Assembly: GCA_964415295.1 (NCBI GenBank) | Contig: CAYPYN010000005.1 | Span: forward strand, 367,478-431,477 | Source of the DNA: SB21 sp964415295 | Lineage (GTDB): Bacteria; CLD3; SB21 | Length of the DNA stretch: 64,000 bases | Reading direction: 5' to 3' | Notes under the pieces: generated by a model | Databases searched by the model: none | What the model was told of the DNA's origin: nothing | Seen by the model: the letters and a program-made list of their open reading frames with translations, nothing else | Shown: positions 45,015 through 53,855 of the stretch, one piece after another | Position numbering within the stretch: the stretch's first letter is position 1 | How the letters are laid out: every line of letters begins with the position of its first letter | Position numbers and translations under genes: made by a program

Positions 45015-45692
45015 ATGAAAAACGTAATCATCAAACTCGTGGCGGCTTGTGTGATCGTATCGATCACTATCGGCGCTTCCGTTTACTTAGCCCAGGCTAA
45101 CGAAGGTAAAGTCGTGGCCATGGTTGTCAAGGCCCTCGGTAAAGCCCAGGCCAAACAAGGCAAAAGCTGGTCGAACATTGCTAAAGGTTCACGTTTATTT
45201 TCCGGCGATGAAGTAAAAACCAGCGGTGACGGCTATGCGGCCGTTATGTTTGTGGACGACAAGAGTATCATCAAGGTCAAACCGAATTCCATCCTGAAGA
45301 TCCAGGGCACTTACGAAGGGAAGTCGATCAGCAAACAGCTCGTGATGGATGTTGGCGAGCTTTTCGTGAAGGTGTCCAAACAAAAAGGTTCATTCCAGGT
45401 AGCTACACCCACCTCAGTCGCTTCCGTTAAAGGTACGGAATTCTGGGTCATGGAAGGTGCCGGCGGGACGACGATCGTTGGTCTTGAAGGCCTTATCGAG
45501 GTGACCAATAAGTTGACCAATCAAACGGTCAATGTGAGCGCCGGGCAAACAGGTAAATCGACAAAAACCGGAGTTACCGTAGAAGCGACTAAAGAAGAAG
45601 ATATTCCGGATGCGGGAGAGCTGAAAGAAGAGATCATCATCCGCTTCAAAGATGCCGATGGAAAAGAAAAAGAAGTGAAGATCAAATATTAA
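45015..45692 (+). CDS. Secreted FecR-domain protein
   Basis: A 225-residue exported protein with a signal peptide (about 1-29). The FecR domain is clear: GSRLFSGDEVKTSGDGYAAV, MFVDDKSIIKVKPNSILKI, FQVATPTSVASVKGTEFWV and LEGLIEVTNK. It lacks the N-terminal anti-sigma part of classical FecR, so it is a free periplasmic or surface FecR-fold protein. The tail is acidic and then basic. It is probably co-transcribed with the upstream secreted protein and ends at a strong terminator. Confidence 0.9.
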   Translation: MKNVIIKLVAACVIVSITIGASVYLAQANEGKVVAMVVKALGKAQAKQGKSWSNIAKGSRLFSGDEVKTSGDGYAAVMFVDDKSIIKVKPNSILKIQGTYEGKSISKQLVMDVGELFVKVSKQKGSFQVATPTSVASVKGTEFWVMEGAGGTTIVGLEGLIEVTNKLTNQTVNVSAGQTGKSTKTGVTVEATKEEDIPDAGELKEEIIIRFKDADGKEKEVKIKY

Positions 45693-45717
45693 TTGATCCG
45701 CGAGCTGAACTTATGAG

Positions 45718-45749
45718 AACCCGGAAAGTCCGACTTTCCGGGTTTTTTT
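45718..45749 (+). terminator. Rho-independent terminator after the FecR gene
   Basis: A 12-base perfect stem (45718-45729 with 45733-45744, AACCCGGAAAGT and complement), three-base loop and a run of seven T residues. It ends the secreted-protein transcription unit. Confidence 0.93.
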
Positions 45750-45890
45750 ATGTAAGATTCGTGAAGGATCGTTGATCACGGCGGTTCTTACCCGTCTTGC
45801 CGGTTGGAGTTTGTGTTTTTCATTGATTGTATAACAAATCTTTGCAAAATTGGAACGGGACAAAGTGATAAACCAGTATAAGGAATGTAT

Positions 45891-47177
45891 ATGAGCGCTA
45901 TTCAATCATTCGATCCGGAACTCTATCAAACCATCACAAATGAAAAGAACCGTCAAAATACTACACTGGAAATGATCGCTTCGGAGAACTTCGTCAGTCT
46001 TGCGGTGATGGAAGCGGCCGGAACAGTTTTAACCAATAAATACGCTGAAGGTTATCCCGGCAACCGTTACTACGGCGGATGTGAATTTGTGGATGTCGCG
46101 GAGAATCTCGCACGTGAAAGAGCTAAGCAGCTTTTCAATTGCGCTTACGCCAACGTGCAACCTCATTCGGGAAGCCAAGCCAATATGGCGGTCTATTTTA
46201 CGATCCTTCAGCCGGGCGATACGATCATGGGCATGAATCTGGCTCACGGCGGACATTTGACGCACGGAAGTCCGGTGAATTTTTCCGGCAAAATGTATAA
46301 GGTTGTCGCATACGGCGTCAAAAAAGAAACCGGCCGAATCGACTATGACGAACTTTTCAGAATTGCACGTGAAAATAAACCAAAACTCATTATCGCCGGA
46401 GCCAGTGCGTATCCGCGATTCTTTGAGTACGATAAGTTTCGTCAGATCGCCGACGAAATAGGCGCTTACCTCATGTCCGACATGGCCCACCCGGCAGGAC
46501 TCATCGCGGCCGGCATTCACCCGAGTCCTGTACCATATTGTGATTTTGTAACCACTACTACACACAAGACGCTCCGGGGGCCGCGTTCGGGTTTGATTCT
46601 GATGGGCAAGGATTTTGAGAACCGTATGGGCCTGACCGCGCCAAAGACCGGCCGTATCAAAATGATGTCCGAGATCATGGATAGCAATGTCATGCCCGGT
46701 ATTCAAGGCGGTCCGTTGATGCATGTGATAGCCGCGAAGGCCGTGGCATTTAAGGAAGCGCTTCAGCCGTCTTTCAAAGAATACGCCAGACAGATCGTAG
46801 CTAATGCAAAAACCCTGGCGCAAACCTTGGTTGATGCAAAATACGATCTTGTTTCCGGAGGAACGGACAATCACCTGATGCTTGTTGATCTTTCCGGCAA
46901 GAATATCACGGGCAAGAAAGCCGAACAAGTGCTGGAACATGCAGGCATTACTGTTAACAAGAATATGGTTCCGTTCGACAAACAATCTCCGTTCGTAACG
47001 AGCGGTATTCGTATAGGAACTGCGGCCTTGACAACGCGCGGTATGAAAGAAACCGAAATGGAAAAAATAGGTCGTTTTATTGACCGCGCCATATCGCAAC
47101 AGGATAATGAGACGGAGCTGGGGAAGATCAGGAAAGAAGTTGAGGAGTTGGCAAAACAGTTCCCGCTTTATTCATAA
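45891..47177 (+). CDS. glyA: Serine hydroxymethyltransferase
   Basis: PLP enzyme converting serine and tetrahydrofolate to glycine and methylene-tetrahydrofolate. The 428 residues have the family motifs LEMIASENFVS, NKYAEGYPGNRYYGGCEFVD, NVQPHSGSQANMAVY, SDMAHPAGLIAAG, and the Schiff-base Lys226 in TTTTHKTLRGPRSG. ATG 45891 is six bases after AAGGA; an ATG at 45885 has no spacing from it. Single-gene unit. Confidence 0.98.
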   Translation: MSAIQSFDPELYQTITNEKNRQNTTLEMIASENFVSLAVMEAAGTVLTNKYAEGYPGNRYYGGCEFVDVAENLARERAKQLFNCAYANVQPHSGSQANMAVYFTILQPGDTIMGMNLAHGGHLTHGSPVNFSGKMYKVVAYGVKKETGRIDYDELFRIARENKPKLIIAGASAYPRFFEYDKFRQIADEIGAYLMSDMAHPAGLIAAGIHPSPVPYCDFVTTTTHKTLRGPRSGLILMGKDFENRMGLTAPKTGRIKMMSEIMDSNVMPGIQGGPLMHVIAAKAVAFKEALQPSFKEYARQIVANAKTLAQTLVDAKYDLVSGGTDNHLMLVDLSGKNITGKKAEQVLEHAGITVNKNMVPFDKQSPFVTSGIRIGTAALTTRGMKETEMEKIGRFIDRAISQQDNETELGKIRKEVEELAKQFPLYS

Positions 47178-47189
47178 TACCAAAACATA

Positions 47190-47275
47190 GACCACGAATT
47201 ACACGGATAAGACGGATTATTTCCAAATAATCTTTCGGTGTAAATCAGTTCGATCCGTGTCATCCGTGTTCTATT
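47190..47275. repeat. Imperfect inverted repeat of the ATCCGTGTCATCCGTGT type
   Basis: Arm one (47201-47217, ACACGGATAAGACGGAT) pairs with arm two (47253-47269, ATCCGTGTCATCCGTGT) with few mismatches, followed by TCTATT. Half of the same element recurs at 60667-60690 before tdk. Similar motifs occur in intergenic regions of many environmental bacteria; function unknown. It sits just downstream of glyA and could act as a terminator or mRNA end. Confidence 0.7.
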
Positions 47276-47558
47276 ATACACTACGTTTTCTCGTGTACAG
47301 CACGCAAAACTTCTTCAGAACGATCTCGCAACCGTTACAACTGTCCGGCATGGTGCCGCTGTCAAAAGGAATGCGTTTAACCTCGTAACCAAGTTCCCGG
47401 TACATAGTCTCCGAATCACCCGCCATTCGTTCGTCGGCAATAAATCGGCGTTCCCACCCGTCTTTGATCAGCGATTCGTCTTCTTTGGAACAGGCCGAAT
47501 CTTTCATTCCTTCGTTCTGGCCAAGAATGGGCAATGTTAGGTTCGTCGGATCATGCAT
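47274..47558 (-). CDS. Small Cys-containing protein at the end of the benzoyl-CoA operon
   Basis: A 94-residue soluble protein that I do not recognise. N-terminal half is acidic and helical (CSKEDESLIKDGWERRFIADE), then METYRELGY-like sequence (SETMYRELGYEVKRIPFDSG) and a C-terminal Cys motif, SCNGCEIVLKKFCVLYTRKR. The Cys pair plus a third Cys could bind metal. ATG 47558 lies two bases beyond the hemerythrin gene stop. Its position suggests co-transcription with the aromatic genes. Confidence 0.72.
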   Translation of the reverse strand: MHDPTNLTLPILGQNEGMKDSACSKEDESLIKDGWERRFIADERMAGDSETMYRELGYEVKRIPFDSGTMPDSCNGCEIVLKKFCVLYTRKRSV

Positions 47559-47559
47559 G

Positions 47560-48153
47560 TCATGCAAATCTTTCAAGAAGGTCAGGGATGCGGCTCTCCG
47601 GGAACGGGATACCATGAACTTGGCACAACTTTCTTGCTATGCCTATAAGTCTGCGATGGCGGTCTCCTCCGGCCTTTTTTTCAACGGCTAGAAACTGCTG
47701 CCAAAGATTGTCAGCATCCTGAGTGCTGCATAAATTATCAATCATCGGGAACACAGCCTCGTCTTCCCGATAGATGTGCTGACGAAGCATTCCGATCAGG
47801 TCACGGCCGCATTCGCAAAATGTATTCAGAGACTCTTTGTCACCGGCCGAGGCCTTTTCACAATTCCGTTCCATACCGGTAACATAGCCTCTTCCTTCGC
47901 GATGTTCATCCTTGAGAATCTCAACCGGGCCATGCCCTGAGGTTATCGAATCAGAAAAAACAAACAGTACGTCCTCTTCTTTTCCGTGATGACATGCATC
48001 GGCAAATTCACGGAGAAACTGAAGGATATCCTGCGCCGAAGATTTGTGCAGCCGGTGCTGTTGTTCTGTTTGTTCGATCAGCTTTTCAAGACACGACAGA
48101 ACGGCTTCAATCACGCGATGTTCCTGAACGAGTATCTTAGTTGTAATAAACAT
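47560..48153 (-). CDS. Hemerythrin-like HHE protein
   Basis: A 197-residue helical protein with the non-haem di-iron ligands of the hemerythrin/HHE family: VQEHRVIEAVL (first His), CHHGKEEDVLF (His and Glu), LKDEHREGRGYV (His, Glu) and LRQHIYREDEAVFPM (His, Glu). Such proteins bind oxygen or respond to oxygen and nitric oxide. It follows bcrD by 54 bases on the same strand. A role in protecting the oxygen-sensitive reductase is plausible inference. The C-terminal 50 residues are non-conserved. Confidence 0.88.
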   Translation of the reverse strand: MFITTKILVQEHRVIEAVLSCLEKLIEQTEQQHRLHKSSAQDILQFLREFADACHHGKEEDVLFVFSDSITSGHGPVEILKDEHREGRGYVTGMERNCEKASAGDKESLNTFCECGRDLIGMLRQHIYREDEAVFPMIDNLCSTQDADNLWQQFLAVEKKAGGDRHRRLIGIARKLCQVHGIPFPESRIPDLLERFA

Positions 48154-48207
48154 AATACAAGCTAATTAATTATTGTCACTCGGCATTCGGAATTCCCGGG
48201 CTTTGAA

Positions 48208-49020
48208 TCAAACGGCACTCGCTGTTTTCTCCAGCTGACGCAGTCGTGATTGAGCTAACAATGCGGCTCCTGCAGCCGTTACAAACTGCGGCAGATCGCC
48301 GGCAGGGACGTGAACCTGACCCTTTAATTGATCTTTGATGGACTTGGCCATAGTTTCCCAGCGCAGAATTCCGCCGATAAGAATAAATGCCGGTTCGGCC
48401 TTTATTCTGGTAAGAAGCTGAACCGAACGATCAGTCAGCGATGAGATCGCGCCGAACATAATATCTTCCGGCGGCACGCCTTCCGACAAGTGGCTGATCA
48501 CTTCAGACTCAGCGAAAACCGCACACACGCCGGAAATAGGTACTTTGTTCTTGGACAAATTGAGAAGTGAACCAATATCCGTGGTGCTGTAACCCATATA
48601 ACGAGCCGTTTTTTCAAGAAATGCACCTGTACCAGCCGCACACTTATCGTTGAGACGGAACGTGACGACTTTGGCTTTGTCGTCAATTCGGGTCGCTTTC
48701 ATGGTCTGTCCGCCGATATCCAGGATAGTTCTGGCGTCCGGGAATAGCATCTGCGATCCGCGCGCCGCGGCCGTTAGGTCCGTAACCTGCAGATCGCGAA
48801 ATGGAACCATGTGCCGCCCGTAACCGGTGGTGATCACATATTCAATACTATCTCTTGTTATATTGGCCTCGCGGGCCGCCTGTTCCAGAACTTGTTCTGA
48901 CGTTTCAGCGAGTTTAGATCCTGTCGGAGCCATCGCTTTTCCGCGGATGGATTGCTCATCCGAAAGAACTACGGCTTTGATATAAGTTGAGCCGACATCA
49001 ATTCCTGCAGTGTATCTCAT
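48208..49020 (-). CDS. bcrD: Benzoyl-CoA reductase ATPase subunit D
   Basis: ATP-hydrolysing, cluster-carrying electron activator of class I benzoyl-CoA reductase (270 residues, BadF/BadG/BcrA family). ASKHA-fold motifs are GIDVGSTYIKAVVL and ILDIGGQTMKATRI. The [4Fe-4S] ligand Cys are Cys127 in NDKCAAGTG and Cys166 in GVCAVFAESE; the cluster is shared with the partner subunit. It overlaps bcrA by four bases. Alternative name in Azoarcus-type systems: bzdQ. Confidence 0.9.
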   Translation of the reverse strand: MRYTAGIDVGSTYIKAVVLSDEQSIRGKAMAPTGSKLAETSEQVLEQAAREANITRDSIEYVITTGYGRHMVPFRDLQVTDLTAAARGSQMLFPDARTILDIGGQTMKATRIDDKAKVVTFRLNDKCAAGTGAFLEKTARYMGYSTTDIGSLLNLSKNKVPISGVCAVFAESEVISHLSEGVPPEDIMFGAISSLTDRSVQLLTRIKAEPAFILIGGILRWETMAKSIKDQLKGQVHVPAGDLPQFVTAAGAALLAQSRLRQLEKTASAV

Positions 49021-49829
49021 ACGGCCTCCTTTGCATGCGGCTTACGGCTTGCCAGAATGTGATCCATCGCAAATAACGCCGCGCCAAGTGCCCCCATGAA
49101 ATGGGAATCTTCGCTGACATTGACCTTGTGCTGAAGTGATTCTTCGATTGCACTGATCATACCGGTATTTCTCGCGACACCGCCGGTGAATGAGATCTCA
49201 TCCTGGATGCCTACGCGTCGAAGAAGCCCGGCGGAACGTGAGGCGATAGACTGGTGAACACCCCAAAGGATGTCTTCAACCTTCTTTCCTTTTCCAAGCC
49301 AGGACAGAATCTCCGATTCTGCAAATACGGTGCAAGTCGTGCTTATACGAACCGAACGCTGTGCCTTCAAAGCGGTTGGGCCGAGATCGTTCAGTGGAAT
49401 TCCAAGTGTCACCGCGGCGGCTCCCAGAAATCGGCCTGTTCCGGCGGCGCACTTATCGTTCATACAGAAATCTATGATCTCACCATTCTCGCTCACTCGA
49501 ATAGCTTTGCTGTCCTGCCCGCCCATGTCCAGTACCGTCCGGGTATTTGGAAACATATGAACGGCGCCGCGGCCGTGGCAACTGATCTCCGTGATTTGCT
49601 TATTACCGAATGTGACCTTATATCGGCCGTAACCGGTTCCCACCACAAACTCTACTTCCTGATCGCCAATGCCGGCCGCTTCGACCGCCTGTTTGAAAGC
49701 ATTCTCAGCGGCCATCGTGACATTAGCGCCTGTATCGATCAGCGCTCGCTGAATGATACGTCGGCGCTCATCAATGATCACAGCTTTGGTTTGCGTGGAA
49801 CCCACGTCCACGCCTGCTGCATAAGCCAT
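49017..49829 (-). CDS. bcrA: Benzoyl-CoA reductase ATPase subunit A
   Basis: Second ATPase subunit (270 residues) of the activator module. Motifs GVDVGSTQTKAVIIDE, LDMGGQDSKAIRV, and cluster ligands Cys127 (NDKCAAGTG) and Cys166 (STTCTVFAESE) line up exactly with those of bcrD. Two small (about 29 kDa) activator subunits resemble the Azoarcus (bzdPQ) type; the Thauera BcrA is much larger. Order and coupling with bcrB and bcrD support this role. A strong AGGAGG precedes the start. Confidence 0.9.
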   Translation of the reverse strand: MAYAAGVDVGSTQTKAVIIDERRRIIQRALIDTGANVTMAAENAFKQAVEAAGIGDQEVEFVVGTGYGRYKVTFGNKQITEISCHGRGAVHMFPNTRTVLDMGGQDSKAIRVSENGEIIDFCMNDKCAAGTGRFLGAAAVTLGIPLNDLGPTALKAQRSVRISTTCTVFAESEILSWLGKGKKVEDILWGVHQSIASRSAGLLRRVGIQDEISFTGGVARNTGMISAIEESLQHKVNVSEDSHFMGALGAALFAMDHILASRKPHAKEAV

Positions 49830-49830
49830 G

Positions 49831-51138
49831 CTAAACCTCCTGTTGTTGGGCGGCTGCGATCTGCCGCCGCGATACTAAACCTTCAAAAAAAGCGTCTATT
49901 CGATTCTTCATCTGCGCTTCCGACACCACACGCTTGTCCATCATGTCGGATTCCAGAAAGAGGGTGGCTACTTTCTTCTCTGCCAGTAAGTGCTTGCGGC
50001 CGTCGGCCAAGCCGGTGGAAACCGTACGGCAGCTCTTTATTGGATGATAAACCACACCTTCGATCGAATAGGTTTTCATCATTTCTATCAGCGCCTGATC
50101 CTGATGGAACATACTGTCCATCGCGTCACGTACGGAGATTAGTACTCCTTCAGCCAAACTCTCGAGCGGATGATCCAGGTCGTACTCAAATCCCAGATTC
50201 GTTCCTCCAGACGCAAACCACAGGTATGTTGAATGAACAAAACTGCCTCCCCAAAGAGAAAAATACTCGTTGAACTTTCGGAATATCGGATAACACGGCA
50301 CGCCTACAAAAGCGAGACGGAATTTCTCATCCGTCACCGTACCGATACCATTCTTGACTTTGTACTTCATTTCCTCAGCCAGGTCCAGGAAATAGCGGCT
50401 TCCGGCTTGTGTTCCGCGGAATCCGTTGGCGACGCCGAGATAAATCGTTCCATCCGTCAGGGCGTTGAACACGGCGGGTAAAGATTCATTGCATAAGAGG
50501 ATCTCCTTCCATGCGCGGCTCATGTCGTTGGCGTATTTCAGGGTTTCGCGGAATTTATCGATATCAAATTTCTTACCGCTCACTTTTTCGCATACGGTTA
50601 TGAGTTCGCGCAACTGCGCCAATACGTACTGCTGGTCGCTCTTGAAGTGACTATCGGTCCTCGCGTCCGCCGCTTTTCGTCCGCGGGTTCCCGGAACATC
50701 GATCGTGACGATAGGAACCTGGTACATGCGTTCCCATATTTCGGCCCACTTAATGTACGTGTTGCACGCGTTGGTCAGAACGGCGAGGCCCGGTTTGGGA
50801 ATTTTGCCCATCGGATGCTGTCCGCCGCGCAGCTGCACCGCTACATCCGCCTTCACATATCCGCAGATGTCCGGTGAATACCCGTAGTCTTCGGCTTCCG
50901 TCAGGTATTCTCCCGCCACCCGGCGAACGGCTGTCTGAAGAGAATTGATCTCCGGAAATACCACCGGGAAATCAAATGACTTCAGGATCTCGTTGAAACT
51001 GCCCATTACGAACACATAGGCCGAGGGTCTTCCCGTTTCGGCGGCGTCGGATAATTCGCCAAACCAGCTTCGGAAGAGTTCTGCGCCGTCCCGCGCGCCC
51101 CGCCCGACGATAGTTCCGTTGGAATTGTTTTCGCTCAT
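49831..51138 (-). CDS. bcrB: Benzoyl-CoA reductase catalytic subunit B
   Basis: Catalytic-module subunit (435 residues) of the 2-hydroxyglutaryl-CoA dehydratase D-component family, which dearomatises benzoyl-CoA together with BcrC. Family features are AVLTNACNTYIKWAEIWE (cluster-ligand Cys), VVTIDVP-like TIDVPGTRG, FVGVPCYPIFRKFNEYF and the late VVYHPIKSCRTVSTGLADG. Length fits BcrB/BzdO. AGAGGAA precedes ATG 51138, 11 bases after bcrC. Confidence 0.93.
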   Translation of the reverse strand: MSENNSNGTIVGRGARDGAELFRSWFGELSDAAETGRPSAYVFVMGSFNEILKSFDFPVVFPEINSLQTAVRRVAGEYLTEAEDYGYSPDICGYVKADVAVQLRGGQHPMGKIPKPGLAVLTNACNTYIKWAEIWERMYQVPIVTIDVPGTRGRKAADARTDSHFKSDQQYVLAQLRELITVCEKVSGKKFDIDKFRETLKYANDMSRAWKEILLCNESLPAVFNALTDGTIYLGVANGFRGTQAGSRYFLDLAEEMKYKVKNGIGTVTDEKFRLAFVGVPCYPIFRKFNEYFSLWGGSFVHSTYLWFASGGTNLGFEYDLDHPLESLAEGVLISVRDAMDSMFHQDQALIEMMKTYSIEGVVYHPIKSCRTVSTGLADGRKHLLAEKKVATLFLESDMMDKRVVSEAQMKNRIDAFFEGLVSRRQIAAAQQQEV

Positions 51139-51149
51139 GATGTTCCTCT

Positions 51150-52310
51150 TTATTGAAAGATGAGATTTTCGACAAATGTCTCAAGCTGAATGCTGATGGC
51201 ATCGAATGTGTTTTGATTTTCCTCGAATTCCGTAACAAGATAAGGTATCTTATGCTCATCCATGGCTTTGCTGTAGGCTACTTGTTCCTCCAATCCCGGT
51301 TCGCACATTTTGGCGGCGGCAAGGATAACAGCATCCGCTCTGGCATTTCTGAATCTCTCCAGGAGCATTTTTTCTTTGGGTTTGCGCAGGTCATGCTGCA
51401 CGGGGCTGTAGGAAGATCGTTCGATATAAGCATGGGCGAGCTGATGTATCGGATCTCCAGTGACGGGAATATCTTCGAGAATGTATCTGAGTCCGATAAG
51501 CAAGTCATCATCCACGAGATAACAGGAGCGTCCGATAACCTGAATCAGGTCAAGGGGAGGCTGCTCGCAAAAACCGCCTTCAAATACCACGCGCATCTTG
51601 TCTTGGGCATGACGTGAGCGATTGTGGATCTCCGGAAGCACCAGCCGCATGAGTTCATTATGTTCCTCGCGAGGCAAAAATCCTGCCATGGCCACCAGTG
51701 CGTAAGCGTCCTCTGCGTCGATCAGCCAAGGCTTCTCACGTTTGATATCATACAATTCGCGAATGAGTTTTCGGCTTTCATTGTACACGGCAATGGATTG
51801 CGCAAGATCATTAGTGGATATCGTTTTACCGGTTACCTTTTCTATATCAGCCTTGAGCCGGTCGTACTCATCGCGCAGATATTGAACAGAATGCGATGAA
51901 TTAGGATTTTGCGGAAGGTATAAGATCTGGCACGGATAATTGAAATTACGCCCCCAGATCGCAGCCAGATTTCGCGCGGCATCGCAGATCGGGTGTGACA
52001 CGAACATATCAAGTTCAATGTTCTTTGTCATGGCAATATCCAGAGAGGTCTTGATGACGGAACATAGATAGGAGCCAAAATGCGATTCGCCTCCCGTGCT
52101 TTCCATTTGCGCACCGGTCATCTTGACCGGCAAAGCGCCTGCGGCATGAGCGATCTCCTCCGGGAAATAGACCTGAAAATGGCCGATCACTTTCCCGCCC
52201 TTTTCCCTCCATTGTTTGACGGTCGGATAGGTGGGATCCTCGCTGAATTCACGGCAGAGGTAGAGTATTTCGTCCAGAGGTTGATTCTTGCATTGTTCAA
52301 TGAATGTCAT
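51150..52310 (-). CDS. bcrC: Benzoyl-CoA reductase catalytic subunit C
   Basis: Second catalytic subunit (386 residues) of class I benzoyl-CoA reductase. The N-terminal KVIGHFQVYFPEEIAHAAGA, the FVSHPICDAARNL block with a cluster Cys, GGFCEQPPLDLIQVIGRSCY and the late AAAKMCEPGLEEQVAYSKAM match BcrC/BzdN of the dehydratase D-component superfamily. The start is placed at ATG 52310, seven bases after GGAG; an in-frame ATG at 52316 is too close to that site. Confidence 0.93.
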   Translation of the reverse strand: MTFIEQCKNQPLDEILYLCREFSEDPTYPTVKQWREKGGKVIGHFQVYFPEEIAHAAGALPVKMTGAQMESTGGESHFGSYLCSVIKTSLDIAMTKNIELDMFVSHPICDAARNLAAIWGRNFNYPCQILYLPQNPNSSHSVQYLRDEYDRLKADIEKVTGKTISTNDLAQSIAVYNESRKLIRELYDIKREKPWLIDAEDAYALVAMAGFLPREEHNELMRLVLPEIHNRSRHAQDKMRVVFEGGFCEQPPLDLIQVIGRSCYLVDDDLLIGLRYILEDIPVTGDPIHQLAHAYIERSSYSPVQHDLRKPKEKMLLERFRNARADAVILAAAKMCEPGLEEQVAYSKAMDEHKIPYLVTEFEENQNTFDAISIQLETFVENLIFQ

Positions 52311-52357
52311 ATTCATTCTCCAAAATAGAATTCTGATTATACCGAAGGGGAGTCACA

Positions 52358-53080
52358 TTATATGTACTGGCCGCCATCAACCTTAATGATCTCACCGGTG
52401 ACATGCTTTGCCATATCGGAACACAGAAAAAGGATCACATTCGCCACATCTTCCGGTTGGCCGGGCTCCCCAAGGAGAATCTCTGATTTAGACTTAGCCA
52501 TTGCTTCTGGCGTCATGGTCATAACCAGAGGCGTTGCGATGAGTCCGGGTGAGACCGCGTTGACATTGACGTGATAGCGGGCCAATTCCGTAGCGACGGC
52601 CTTGGTCAATCCTATCAGGCCGGCTTTGGATGCGGCGTAGTTGGCGAGGCCGAATTTACCACGCATGCCGTTGATTGACGCGACATTCACGATCTTGCCG
52701 GTCTGCCGTTCGCGAAAGTGAGGCGCCACGTGATGAATGCAATTGAACGCCCCTTTGAGATTCACATCGATCACCGCATCCCACATGGCTTCCGTCATTT
52801 TCCAAACAGGCGCATCCTTCGATATGCCGGCGTTATTGACCAGAAAATCGATGTGCCCTTCTTTGGAAAGAATATCCTGAATGGATCTTCCAACGGCTTC
52901 CGTATCGGTTACATTAACTTCAATATAACGGCCTCGGGAAAGTGGTTTTTCCGATGTCTGGCGGTCCAGACCTACAACGGTTGCGCCGGCATTAATGAAA
53001 ACTTCGGCCGTTGCTCTTCCAATACCGCTCGCCGCGCCTGTAACGACGGCTACCTTGTCTTTGAGATCGATCGCGATCAT
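52358..53080 (-). CDS. Short-chain dehydrogenase of the aromatic operon
   Basis: NAD(P)-dependent SDR (240 residues): cofactor motif TGAASGIGRATAEV, NNAG, catalytic Ser in NVASINGMRG and YxxxK in YAASKAG, and the FabG-like C-terminus GEIIKVDGGQYI. In this setting it may oxidise a 3-hydroxyacyl-CoA such as 3-hydroxypimeloyl-CoA; this is inference. ATG 53080 overlaps the dienoyl-CoA hydratase stop by four bases, so the two are coupled. An upstream ATG at 53092 is less likely. Confidence 0.9.
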   Translation of the reverse strand: MIAIDLKDKVAVVTGAASGIGRATAEVFINAGATVVGLDRQTSEKPLSRGRYIEVNVTDTEAVGRSIQDILSKEGHIDFLVNNAGISKDAPVWKMTEAMWDAVIDVNLKGAFNCIHHVAPHFRERQTGKIVNVASINGMRGKFGLANYAASKAGLIGLTKAVATELARYHVNVNAVSPGLIATPLVMTMTPEAMAKSKSEILLGEPGQPEDVANVILFLCSDMAKHVTGEIIKVDGGQYI

Positions 53081-53850
53081 TGATTTTTCCAATCCGGTTT
53101 GCGTTTCTGCATGAACGCGTTAATACCTTCATTGGCATCGTGCGTTTCCATCAGTTCTTTGATATAGTACGATTCGAGTTCCGCGATACCTTTCAGGAAG
53201 GCCGTATTGAATTCGTGCCGAGCCGCTTTTACAGCCATTCTTAAAGCGATGGCGCTTTTGGGGAGTATGTGTTGCTCAATGAAAATGTGAACGTCCTTAT
53301 CCGGATCGGCGGAAACGGAATGTACAAGTCCGATCTCCAGAGCTTTGGCTGCGCTGATGGAACGTCCCGTCAGAAGGAGGTCATCGGCGGCGGACTGACC
53401 AACAAGGCGGGGCAGGATTAATGAGGCCACGGGCGCGAAAACACTTAATCCTATCTCCGGTTGTCCGAAATGCGCGTGTTCGTTGGCAAATATCCAATTG
53501 CAGAACGCGGCCAGTTCCATCCCGCCGCCCAGACATTGGCCTTTGACAACCGCTATCGTCGGCACGGAAGCCTCACACAAACGGCGGAACATATCATGAA
53601 AGGAACCCAACATTCCGGCCACCTGATCTTTCTGATGTTCCGGAACACTAGCTCCGAAAGAAAAATGATCGCTCTCGCCGGATAAGACAATGGCTTTTGT
53701 AGAGCGGCTTTTAGCGGCCGCATCAATGGCGGTGACAAGTTCGGTCATCAAACCTTTGTCAATGATGTTGCCTTTGCCGTTGGCCAGCGTGATGGCTGTT
53801 ACTTGGCCGTCGAAACGGGGCTCGAGTTTTATTTTTGTGAATGTACTCAT
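53077..53850 (-). CDS. dch: Cyclohexa-1,5-diene-1-carbonyl-CoA hydratase
   Basis: Crotonase-family enzyme (257 residues) that hydrates the dienoyl-CoA product of benzoyl-CoA reductase to 6-hydroxycyclohex-1-ene-1-carbonyl-CoA. The ITLANGKGNIIDKGLMTEL start, the oxyanion region FSFGASVPEH and GQCLGGGMELAAFCNWIFA, and HFGQPEIGLSVFAPVAS match Dch rather than generic enoyl-CoA hydratases. Its neighbours oah and bcrCBAD make the assignment strong. It begins five bases after oah. Confidence 0.9.
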   Translation of the reverse strand: MSTFTKIKLEPRFDGQVTAITLANGKGNIIDKGLMTELVTAIDAAAKSRSTKAIVLSGESDHFSFGASVPEHQKDQVAGMLGSFHDMFRRLCEASVPTIAVVKGQCLGGGMELAAFCNWIFANEHAHFGQPEIGLSVFAPVASLILPRLVGQSAADDLLLTGRSISAAKALEIGLVHSVSADPDKDVHIFIEQHILPKSAIALRMAVKAARHEFNTAFLKGIAELESYYIKELMETHDANEGINAFMQKRKPDWKNQ

Positions 53851-53855
53851 GGTTA

